5,550 nucleotides of DNA from Burkholderiales bacterium (GTDB lineage: Bacteria; Pseudomonadota; Gammaproteobacteria; Burkholderiales; Burkholderiaceae), in assembly GCA_903643055.1 (NCBI GenBank), contig CAHJWV010000200.1, positions 1 through 5,550 of the forward strand, in the 5' to 3' direction. Both the position numbers and the translations under genes were made by a program. The notes beneath the pieces were generated by a model. The model ran no database searches and had not been told where the DNA came from. It saw only the letters and a program-made list of their open reading frames with translations. Each line of letters begins with the position of its first letter. Position 1 is the first letter of the stretch. Positions 1 through 4,840 of the stretch are shown here, piece by piece.

Positions 1-190
1 TGGCCATGCCGACCAGCGGGTTGAGCCCGCCCTCGCCCGGCCCGATGTCGGGCGCGACATCAGCGCCCGAAGGCTGCGCGCCGCGCGGCGCCGACACCGG
101 CGCGATCGTGCGGCCGCCCGGCGTGGGCATGATGAAGGTGCGGCCGCTGTCGATGTCGGCAAACGGATCGTCAGAGTTCGGTGTACTCAT
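1..190 (-). CDS. tssL: Type VI secretion protein TssL (DotU/IcmH family), N-terminal part only
   Basis: TssL is the tail-anchored inner-membrane protein of the type VI secretion system; with TssM and TssJ it forms the trans-envelope complex that docks the baseplate. Only the first 63 codons are present; the gene runs off the left edge, so the DotU domain and the C-terminal membrane anchor cannot be seen. The visible part fits the low-complexity, Pro/Gly-rich cytoplasmic N-terminus of the family: an acidic opening, a RTFIMPTPGGRT segment at residues 17-28, and a GGLNPLVGMA segment that normally leads into the DotU domain. The ATG at 190 is the only possible start, because an in-frame TGA lies five codons upstream with no start codon between. 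No convincing Shine-Dalgarno sequence precedes it. It lies 112 bases after tssK on the same strand, the usual tssJ-tssK-tssL order. The identification rests on these short motifs plus gene order. Confidence 0.86.
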   Translation of the reverse strand, partial: MSTPNSDDPFADIDSGRTFIMPTPGGRTIAPVSAPRGAQPSGADVAPDIGPGEGGLNPLVGMA

Positions 191-302
191 TCGCTGAACA
201 GCTCAATGTTGATGCGCTTGCGTCGTGGCCCAGGTGCGCTTCGATGGATGCGCTTCGACGCGGCGTCGGGCCCACGCTGCGGCGGCAAGCGGCCCTGCCC
301 CG
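191..302. other. tssK-tssL intergenic gap with short direct repeats
   Basis: This gap is longer than usual for genes of one secretion operon. It contains two copies of the 10-mer TGCGCTTCGA (235-244 and 249-258, 14 bases apart). A related 9-mer, GATGCGCTT, occurs at 211-219 and again at 247-255, overlapping the second copy. No terminator with a T-run and no clear promoter is visible. A minus-strand reading frame stays open through the gap and ends in a TGA that overlaps the tssL ATG, but it continues from a shadow frame of tssK and its residues look like ordinary GC-rich noise. Confidence 0.5.
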
Positions 303-1637
303 CTACTTGCGGATGGCCCACAGTTCCAGCTCCAGCCCGGGGAAATCGCCCGAGATGTGCATCGCCATGCTGCCGTTCTGCTCGATCGGCTTCCACAGCT
401 CGCCGCCACGGTCGAGTTCGAAATAAAAGTACCCGGCATGGAAAGGCAGCTGGCGCGGCGCGACCGGCAGCGAGCGCAGCCCGATGCCGGGCAGCTGCAG
501 GTTCACCAGATCGCGGATCTTGTCGACCGGGCCAAGCTTGGTCTGCGCCGGGAAGCGCTGGCGCAGCTGCTCGCCCGGCACCTGCGCATTGACGGCCAGC
601 ACAAAGGTTCCGGTGCGAACCAATTCCAGGTCGTTGACCACCGCGGTGCGCACGCCGTATTTGCGATCGATCAGTTCGATCTGCAGCGCGTTTTGCTCCA
701 GTACCGCGGTCAGCATGCGCCGCAGTTCATCGAACACCGGCGTGAAGGTGCGCAGCAAATCGTCATGCCGATAAGCCGGAAACTCCGGCGGGCGGCGCGT
801 GTTGCTGGCCAGCGTGGCCAGGTCGCCGGCCAGGCGCAGGCAATCGCGGTGCAGCTCCTTCGGATGCGCATTGGGCGTCGCAGCATGCTGGCTGAAGATT
901 GGCTCGTTGCGGTTCAGCGTTTGCAGCATCAGGAAATCGGCCAGCTCCGAGACGCCGTGGCTGAGCTGGCCCATGCGGCCGGCCAGCGCCTGCGCGCGCT
1001 GCAGGACCAGGCCGTGCAGCAGCGAGGCATTCGCCGACAGCTGCGCGGTCGCGTCGATCGCCACCTGCGGCGCAATGTAGCTGCGCTCGAGCGTCACCTG
1101 CCCATCGCTGCGCCGCTCGGCCACGCGCGCCACACCGATCAGCGCATGTGCCTCGTTGGCTTCTTTCGCCCGCAGCAAGCGCAGCTTCAGCCGGCCGGTC
1201 TGGATGGTGGTGGGTTCGTCGGTGGCGTCGGTGTTGTCGCGCACCTCTTCTTCAACCGCTTCGAAGCGCGCCAGATCGCCCCCCTCGCCACCGCCGAAGT
1301 CGACTTCGTTCAGCCCTTCGCGCTGCAGCGGCAACGCGAGATAAATCAGCTCGCCTTTCACATCGGCCGGCACGTCCAGCGGTGCCGGCAGCGGGTCGAG
1401 CTGCGGCATCGAGAACGGCGTGCCATCGGGCAGCAGGCCGCTGGCGCGGGCGATGCCCAGCTTGCCGAGCGACAGCAGGCCTTCATCGAGTTCCAGTTCG
1501 GTGAAGCCCCAGGCGAAAGGCGTGACGCCGCGCAGGCGTGCATCGACCAGCCGCTCGAGGTAGCGGGTTTCCTGCTGGAAATGATGGGGCTGCAAGAACA
1601 TGCCCGAGGACCAGACGACCTTCGCGCGCCAGCTCAT
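303..1637 (-). CDS. tssK: Type VI secretion baseplate protein TssK
   Basis: TssK is the cytoplasmic baseplate adaptor of the type VI secretion system; trimers link the TssE/F/G wedges to the cytoplasmic parts of TssL and TssM. The 444-residue product matches the usual family length (about 445). The N-terminus has the family hallmark KVVWSSGMFLQPHHFQQ (residues 6-22), followed by the shell domain (to about 180), a neck region, and a C-terminal head from about residue 316. The head keeps typical features: a PRQLPFHAGYFYFELDR segment and the ending LELELWAIRK. That ending shows the gene is intact and not frameshifted before the tssL gap. The ATG at 1637 is the only usable start; the frame upstream reaches a stop with no other start codon. 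A purine run, ACAAGG, abuts the ATG directly and is too close to act as a normal ribosome binding site. The start overlaps a nine-codon ORF. A 476-codon ORF on the opposite strand is a GC-bias shadow. Confidence 0.97.
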   Translation of the reverse strand: MSWRAKVVWSSGMFLQPHHFQQETRYLERLVDARLRGVTPFAWGFTELELDEGLLSLGKLGIARASGLLPDGTPFSMPQLDPLPAPLDVPADVKGELIYLALPLQREGLNEVDFGGGEGGDLARFEAVEEEVRDNTDATDEPTTIQTGRLKLRLLRAKEANEAHALIGVARVAERRSDGQVTLERSYIAPQVAIDATAQLSANASLLHGLVLQRAQALAGRMGQLSHGVSELADFLMLQTLNRNEPIFSQHAATPNAHPKELHRDCLRLAGDLATLASNTRRPPEFPAYRHDDLLRTFTPVFDELRRMLTAVLEQNALQIELIDRKYGVRTAVVNDLELVRTGTFVLAVNAQVPGEQLRQRFPAQTKLGPVDKIRDLVNLQLPGIGLRSLPVAPRQLPFHAGYFYFELDRGGELWKPIEQNGSMAMHISGDFPGLELELWAIRK

Positions 1638-1663
1638 CCTTGTGTGCCCAGGTAGAAGTTCAT
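1634..1663 (-). other. Nine-codon ORF overlapping the tssK start (possible coupling ORF)
   Basis: Within the 52-base tssJ-tssK spacer an ATG at 1663-1661 opens a frame reading MNFYLGTQG, whose TGA (1636-1634) overlaps the tssK ATG as ATGA. Such overlaps are a known arrangement for termination-reinitiation. It matters because tssK has no properly spaced Shine-Dalgarno sequence of its own. The mini-ORF also lacks an obvious strong site, so it may be a chance frame. No function is claimed for the peptide. Confidence 0.3.
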
Positions 1664-1689
1664 CGGCTTGGAATTACGGTGCGCCAGCT

Positions 1690-2172
1690 TCACGGCGCAG
1701 TGCGCTTGGCTTGCACCGAGATGTCGTCGAGGCTGATCGACACCGCGTTCTTCTTGCCCGCGGCCACCGGCACCACGGCGCGCCAGCCAGCACGCTCCAG
1801 TTCGCGGAACGCGCCGACCACGCCGATGAATTTGGTATCGGCCGACAAGGTCTTGTTCAGCGGCTTGCTTTCGCCGGGGCGCAGCACCATCTCTTCGCGG
1901 TTCACGAGTTCGGTGCCGAGCGTGGCCGTTTCGTTATCGAACAGCGAGACGAAATCGGCCTGCTCGAAATTCGTCGATGACTTCAACTCGTAGACGCGCA
2001 CGACCACCGGGGACGGGCGGCGGTGCGAATCCGGGTTGATGCGCGCACCGGCCGCCAGGTTGGCCTTGAGCACGGCCGGGCCGCTGGAGCAGCCGCTGGT
2101 CAGCGCCGCGACGACCAAGGCCACGCCGATCAGCAGCCGGGATGAAGAAAACGAAAGACAGGTCAGTTGCAT
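1690..2172 (-). CDS. tssJ: Type VI secretion outer-membrane lipoprotein TssJ
   Basis: TssJ is the outer-membrane lipoprotein of the type VI membrane complex; its periplasmic beta-sandwich domain contacts TssM. The chosen start (ATG at 2172) gives 160 residues beginning with a lipoprotein signal peptide: hydrophobic stretch at about residues 13-24 and lipobox LTSGC with the lipidated cysteine at position 28. Serine at +2 predicts sorting to the outer membrane. Family signatures follow: RINPDSHRRPSPVVVRVYEL (residues 44-63), QADFVSLF (71-78) and a GVVGAFRELERAGWR block (117-131). The frame stays open for 48 codons upstream, but that extension is arginine-rich and would bury the signal peptide, so it is not used. 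No strong Shine-Dalgarno sequence is visible. It seems to be the first gene of the cluster edge, since the DNA to the right holds unrelated genes. tssK follows after 52 bases. Confidence 0.96.
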   Translation of the reverse strand: MQLTCLSFSSSRLLIGVALVVAALTSGCSSGPAVLKANLAAGARINPDSHRRPSPVVVRVYELKSSTNFEQADFVSLFDNETATLGTELVNREEMVLRPGESKPLNKTLSADTKFIGVVGAFRELERAGWRAVVPVAAGKKNAVSISLDDISVQAKRTAP

Positions 2173-2453
2173 GGGTTGGTGCCGAATCAATGCCCAAGCC
2201 GCCGGACGGGCTTGGCCGTCAGCAGAATAGCGGCGCCGTTTGCTCCCACCGCGTGACTTAGGTAATCCCAGGGAGCCGCACCGGTGCTTCGAAGCGCCCC
2301 TGCGCCGCCAGGCCATTGCTGATCAATGACGGCGAGTTCTGCAGCAACGACGAATGATCGATCCGCATGCCAACGGAAAATGCCCTGTCAAAGCCATGCT
2401 GTCGAAGCGATCTCCCATCGCATATCGATCACCGGCACCGCTACCATGTCGCC
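2173..2453. other. Divergent intergenic region between tssJ and the small membrane protein gene
   Basis: This region should hold the promoters for the divergent genes tssJ (minus) and the small membrane protein (plus). I looked for sigma-70 and sigma-54 elements on both strands. A TTGACA hexamer on the minus strand (2386-2391) has no acceptable -10 at 16-18 bases, and no GG-N10-GC type sigma-54 site is convincing. The one clear structure is the hairpin at 2194-2215, annotated separately. Confidence 0.4.
2194..2215 (-). promoter_or_regulatory. Stem-loop in the presumed tssJ leader
   Basis: CCAAGCC (2194-2200) pairs perfectly with GGCTTGG (2209-2215) around an 8-base loop. The hairpin sits 21 bases upstream of the tssJ ATG, so it would be in the 5' leader of the tssJ mRNA if transcription starts further upstream. 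It has no T-run and is not a terminator. Its position would allow an effect on ribosome access, but this is only inference; GC-rich DNA makes such stems by chance fairly often. Confidence 0.3.
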
Positions 2454-2735
2454 ATGCTCGCGAACGCCCTCGCCCTCACCGTTCTAGTCATCTGCCTCGT
2501 CCTGATGGTGAGGCTGATGCTCAGCGCATCCTGGCGTTACCGATTCGACTTCACGCTCAAACGATGGACGCATGCGATGCGCCGCCGGTCGCTGTCACTG
2601 TGGCACTGGCGCTCATCACGCAAAGACGCAGCCCGCGTCGCGGAAGATGCCATCCGCCGTGCACGCGAGGGCGGCACCTGGGAAGGCAACGTCTACAAGC
2701 CGAAATCGTTTCGTCGGCCGCGCAAGCCGCATTGA
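2454..2735 (+). CDS. Small single-span membrane protein of unknown function
   Basis: The product is a 93-residue protein and the only plus-strand gene in the window. It has a hydrophobic N-terminal segment (about residues 2-19, rich in Leu/Val/Ala) ending at Arg20, then a strongly basic, Arg/Trp-rich cytoplasmic part. An Ala/Arg helix follows (AARVAEDAIRRARE), and then the tail GNVYKPKSFRRPRKPH. The positive charges after the membrane segment predict an N-out, C-in orientation. The tail resembles, from memory, a short uncharacterised protein family of Burkholderiales; I cannot confirm this without a search. The start at 2454 was chosen because it places the hydrophobic segment at the N-terminus; an in-frame ATG at 2367 would add 29 polar residues with no membrane logic. 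No good Shine-Dalgarno sequence precedes either. It is divergent from tssJ and convergent with the PEP-CTERM gene. No function can be assigned. Confidence 0.7.
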   Translation: MLANALALTVLVICLVLMVRLMLSASWRYRFDFTLKRWTHAMRRRSLSLWHWRSSRKDAARVAEDAIRRAREGGTWEGNVYKPKSFRRPRKPH

Positions 2736-2804
2736 AGGCTTCGATTCGGCATCGAACGCCGGGCCGTCTGACACGGCTAGCTGAATTGCATCCGGCTTGC
2801 GTTC

Positions 2805-2838
2805 AAAAACGGAGTTAGCTTTCCAAATCCGCCTTTTT
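2805..2838 (+). terminator. Possible weak terminator downstream of the small membrane protein gene
   Basis: An A-run plus CGGA is followed about 15 bases later by TCCGCC and a run of six T. The pairing (CGGA with TCCG, extended by A-T pairs across a CC bulge) is weak, so only the T-run really supports a terminator. It lies about 70-100 bases after the stop of the plus-strand gene, in the convergent space before the PEP-CTERM gene. The unit CCGCCTTTT occurs twice here (2829-2838 and 2844-2852). Confidence 0.2.
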
Positions 2839-2860
2839 TGCACCCGCCTTTTAAACAGCG

Positions 2861-2876
2861 TTGAAGTCGCCTTCAA
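2861..2876 (-). terminator. Stem-loop directly after the PEP-CTERM gene stop
   Basis: Immediately after the TGA (2879-2877), TTGAAG pairs perfectly with CTTCAA around a four-base loop reading GCGA on the minus strand, a stable GNRA-type tetraloop. Only a short TTT follows, six bases after the stem, so it is a poor intrinsic terminator. It may instead stabilise the 3' end of the mRNA. The stem is real in the sequence; the role is inferred. Confidence 0.35.
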
Positions 2877-3584
2877 TCAGGCTGCAACGACGGGCGATTC
2901 GGCATCTGCCACCTTTGTGCCGCGCTGAGATTTGCGGCGGCCCCAGACGGCAAGCATTGCCAGGCCCAATGACACCATCGCCCACTCAGCGGGTTCCGGC
3001 ACAGGCGCTTCAAGCTGCGTGATCCTTGCATTGGAAATCATATTCATCGTGCCCAGCGAATGGCCGGTGGGCACGTTGGTGTCGAGAAATGCCCCAGGCG
3101 CCCGTTCATCGCCGTTCCCGATGAAATCTTCGACCAGCAGGCCGTCACCACTGCGGCTGCCGGCCCAGGGAATCGACACCAACAAATACCAAGAGGCTGG
3201 GTCGAACGGCGGCGCGGCCGAGCCCAATTGGAAGGTCAAGCTCGTGCCGGAGCAGACGGGTTGACTGCACGACGACTCAGGATCGACGAGGGTCTCCTCG
3301 GGCGTTCGCGCTTGAACCAGAATTGAGCCGCCGGTGCCGAGGAAGCGGGTCGCGCTCATCATTTCCCATCCGGTCACGTCATAGCTGACGATCGAGGCGA
3401 AATACTCGCCCTGCAACGGGTCGGCGTTGCTGTCGGCAACAGCCGCGTCGTACACCACCTTGCCATTGCCCCATTTGCCCTGCCATGACAATTCATAAAG
3501 AGAGGCCTGCGCCCACAGGGGCATGATCAATAGCAGGCTAACGGCGCTCTTCAGCGCCAGATGGCGACAGTGATTGGGTTTCAT
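2877..3584 (-). CDS. Exported PEP-CTERM sorting-domain protein
   Basis: The 235-residue product carries a signal peptide (basic start, hydrophobic core at about 13-24, likely cleavage after AQA at residue 27). Near its C-terminus is a PEP-CTERM anchor: VPEPAEWAM at 195-203, a hydrophobic span, then the basic stop GRRKS. In this family the anchor is recognised by exosortase (EpsH/XrtA type) and the protein is sorted to the cell surface, often together with exopolysaccharide. The central domain (about 28-190) is rich in Gly, Asp and aromatic residues, has a SSCSQPVCSG segment that could form a disulphide, and is not recognised. The start at 3584 was preferred over one 14 codons upstream because AAGGGAG (3591-3597) lies six bases before it and the signal peptide begins there. 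Unusually, 17 residues follow the basic stop. No exosortase gene is in the window. Confidence 0.93.
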   Translation of the reverse strand: MKPNHCRHLALKSAVSLLLIMPLWAQASLYELSWQGKWGNGKVVYDAAVADSNADPLQGEYFASIVSYDVTGWEMMSATRFLGTGGSILVQARTPEETLVDPESSCSQPVCSGTSLTFQLGSAAPPFDPASWYLLVSIPWAGSRSGDGLLVEDFIGNGDERAPGAFLDTNVPTGHSLGTMNMISNARITQLEAPVPEPAEWAMVSLGLAMLAVWGRRKSQRGTKVADAESPVVAA

Positions 3585-3590
3585 ATGAAG

Positions 3591-3597
3591 CTCCCTT
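3591..3597 (-). promoter_or_regulatory. Ribosome binding site of the PEP-CTERM gene
   Basis: AAGGGAG lies six bases upstream of the ATG at 3584. It decides between the two in-frame starts, because the upstream alternative (codon at 3626) overlaps the candidate -10 element and has no such site. Confidence 0.8.
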
Positions 3598-3609
3598 GAA
3601 GGTGTTGGA

Positions 3610-3623
3610 ATCGGTTGACCGAT
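3610..3623. promoter_or_regulatory. Palindrome ATCGGT-TG-ACCGAT at the predicted transcription start (possible operator)
   Basis: Perfect 6-base inverted repeats separated by two bases lie between the candidate -10 element and the ribosome binding site of the PEP-CTERM gene, covering the expected transcription start. A dimeric regulator bound here would block initiation. If transcribed, the two-base centre is too tight for a full RNA hairpin, so a protein site is the more likely reading. No known regulator motif was recognised. Confidence 0.4.
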
Positions 3624-3625
3624 CA

Positions 3626-3654
3626 AACATATGCGACGCCTTGCGTGTTTTCAA
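3626..3654 (-). promoter_or_regulatory. Candidate sigma-70 promoter for the PEP-CTERM gene
   Basis: On the minus strand TTGAAA (3654-3649, five of six matches to the -35 consensus) is followed after exactly 17 bases by TATGTT (3631-3626, four of six to the -10 consensus). Transcription would begin near 3619, leaving a 5' leader of about 35 bases that includes the strong ribosome binding site. Confidence 0.5.
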
Positions 3655-3853
3655 CGCAGCCCCCTGGATTCGATGGGTGCAACGCGATCATCGCAAGATT
3701 TCCGTGTTGCCGAAGCGCCAGCGCTGTAGCACGGCCCACGCGCCATCGCCAGCCCTCTCGCCCAGACACAATCTGAAGCGCCGGCGAGTCAGCGTGATGA
3801 CACAGTGCGTTCAAGGTGGCAGAGAGACGCGAGCCTGGATGGCCGCCAAATGA

Positions 3854-3882
3854 AAAACGGTAGCCATGCCGGCTGCCGTTTT
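3854..3882 (-). terminator. Terminator-like hairpin downstream of tRNA-Val/dnaQ
   Basis: A 12-base-pair stem (3854-3865 with 3871-3882, 5-base loop) has an A/T outer end and a GC-rich centre. On the minus strand it ends in a run of five T, with one A-C mismatch in the stem. On the plus strand the mismatch becomes a U-G wobble but only four T follow. The structure could therefore work in both directions; since the only nearby upstream genes are on the minus strand, it most likely ends the lgt-dnaQ-tRNA transcript about 120 bases past the tRNA. Confidence 0.65.
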
Positions 3883-3894
3883 GCTGATTGCCCC

Positions 3895-3909
3895 GCTCCG
3901 CGACGGAGC
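3895..3909. repeat. Second short hairpin next to the terminator
   Basis: GCTCCG (3895-3900) pairs perfectly with CGGAGC (3904-3909) around CGA. There is no T-run on either side. It stands 12 bases from the terminator-like hairpin and may protect or fold the same transcript end, or be chance in GC-rich DNA. Confidence 0.35.
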
Positions 3910-4000
3910 AGAGACTGTTTGAGTTCAACCTATTCAAGCTGAACACCCTCACGGGCCAAAGGGGCTGACCTTCCTGGCTTGGCTGATCATCCAGACTGAC

Positions 4001-4075
4001 TGGTGGGCGGTGCAGGGTTCGAACCTGCGACCCCTGCCGTGTGAAGGCAGTGCTCTACCACTGAGCTAACCGCCC
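4001..4075 (-). tRNA. tRNA-Val (anticodon CAC)
   Basis: All parts of the cloverleaf are present: acceptor GGGCGGT/ACCGCCC, D-stem GCTC/GAGC, anticodon stem CTGCC/GGCAG with loop TTCACAC, variable loop GGGTC, and T-arm GCAGG/CCTGC with TTCGAAC. The discriminator A and the 3' CCA are encoded. The anticodon CAC (4043-4041) reads the valine codon GUG, which is heavily used in GC-rich genomes. The gene lies 60 bases downstream of dnaQ on the same strand with no obvious promoter between, so co-transcription with dnaQ is possible. In E. coli a tRNA gene (aspV) also follows dnaQ, but it carries a different amino acid. Confidence 0.97.
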
Positions 4076-4135
4076 GAATCGAATTGGGCTCCACACTTGC
4101 TTTGGGGCACATGCACCCTTCCGCAGAGCCGCAAA

Positions 4136-4840
4136 TTATGCCACAAGTTTTCGCCATGCAGTCTTGCCATTTGACGCTTTGTCGAGATCGTTCAACAAGG
4201 CATCGTGGGCCGCGATCTCGGCTTCGTTGGCGGCCAGCACCGGCAACACAAACAGGCTGAAGTCGATCGCTTCGATGGCTGTGTCAACCGAGCCCGATTC
4301 GGTCGCGTCGATCACCAGCGAGTTCTGCCCGCGCGTCATGCGGATGTAGACCTCGGCCAACAGGCCCGCGTCGAGCAAGGCGCCGTGCAGGCTGCGATTG
4401 GAGTTATCAACCTCGAGCCTTCGGCACAAGGCATCGAGCGAGTTGGCCTTGCCCGGGAACATCTCGCGCGCCATCAGCAAGGTGTCGGTGACCGAAGCCA
4501 CCAGCGTCAGAAACTTCGGCTGGCCCAACCGGCGCAACTCTTCGTTCAGGAAGCCGATGTCGAAGCTGGCGTTATGCGCCAGGATGTCGGCGCCACTCAG
4601 ATAGTCCAGCAGATCATCGGCCACGTCAGCGAACAAAGGCTTGTCGGCAAGAAACTCGTCGGTCAGCCCGTGGATCTTGATCGCGTCTTCGTGGCTGGGC
4701 CGCTGCGGGTTCAGGTAGAAATGCTTGTTCACCCCGGTCAGACGGCGGTTGACCATCTCGACACAGCCGATTTCGATGATGCGGTCACCGCCCTCGGCGC
4801 TCAGGCCGGTGGTTTCGGTGTCCAGAAAGATTTGACGCAT
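4136..4840 (-). CDS. dnaQ: DNA polymerase III epsilon subunit (3'-5' proofreading exonuclease)
   Basis: DnaQ removes mispaired nucleotides behind the replicative polymerase. The 234-residue product has the DEDDh exonuclease fold with all catalytic residues: Asp7 and Glu9 in FLDTETTGL, Asp94 in HNASFDIGFL, and His152 and Asp157 in SLHGALLDAG. The spacing between motifs III and the next segment matches E. coli DnaQ. QNSLVI at 172-177 sits where E. coli has its beta-clamp-binding motif, but lacks the usual final aromatic residue, so clamp contact may be weaker. The C-terminal region (about 178-234) should bind the polymerase alpha subunit. The ATG at 4840 shares one base with the lgt stop (TGATG); GGAG six bases upstream, inside lgt, supports it over the GTG just before. 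The overlap implies translational coupling with lgt. Confidence 0.97.
   Translation of the reverse strand: MRQIFLDTETTGLSAEGGDRIIEIGCVEMVNRRLTGVNKHFYLNPQRPSHEDAIKIHGLTDEFLADKPLFADVADDLLDYLSGADILAHNASFDIGFLNEELRRLGQPKFLTLVASVTDTLLMAREMFPGKANSLDALCRRLEVDNSNRSLHGALLDAGLLAEVYIRMTRGQNSLVIDATESGSVDTAIEAIDFSLFVLPVLAANEAEIAAHDALLNDLDKASNGKTAWRKLVA

Larger units (their letters stand above)
3585..4000. other. Gene-free stretch between the PEP-CTERM gene and tRNA-Val
   Basis: This 416-base stretch contains the ribosome binding site, palindrome and candidate promoter of the PEP-CTERM gene, a terminator-like hairpin at 3854-3882 and a second hairpin at 3895-3909. Frames of 85 codons (plus, ending at 3853) and 109 codons (minus, 3623-3952) are open here. 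Neither has a ribosome binding site, recognisable domain or gene-like composition, and the plus frame begins with TTG inside the 5' leader of the PEP-CTERM gene. I treat both as chance. From 3655 to 3850 there are only short palindromes, such as AGCGC-CA-GCGCT at 3714-3725. Confidence 0.5.

Noticed and set aside
187..396. Minus-strand frame running from within tssK to the tssL start, which might indicate a frameshifted longer TssK
   Set aside because: TssK already ends with the normal family C-terminus LELWAIRK and normal length, so no extension is needed.
225..1655. 476-codon plus-strand ORF opposite tssK
   Set aside because: It is antisense to an intact, clearly recognisable tssK, has an Arg/Ala/Gln-rich composition without domains, and is the usual antisense frame produced by GC-rich codon bias.
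2363..2391. Sigma-70 promoter for tssJ based on TTGACA at 2386-2391 (minus strand)
   Set aside because: The -35 is perfect but the bases at the expected -10 position (ATGCGG) do not resemble the consensus.
2763..2777. Hairpin GCCGT/ACGGC after the small membrane protein gene as a terminator
   Set aside because: The stem is only five pairs and no T-run follows.
2354..2818. 154-codon plus-strand ORF overlapping the small membrane protein
   Set aside because: It is in another frame, rich in Arg/Pro/His, with no membrane segment or motif, and it overlaps the more gene-like frame throughout.
3596..3853. 85-codon plus-strand ORF ending right before the terminator-like hairpin
   Set aside because: The position before a terminator is suggestive, but it starts with TTG, has no ribosome binding site, and its residues look random. 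Proof of expression would be needed.
3623..3952. 109-codon minus-strand ORF in the gap upstream of the PEP-CTERM gene
   Set aside because: It runs through both hairpins and the promoter, has no ribosome binding site and no recognisable domain.
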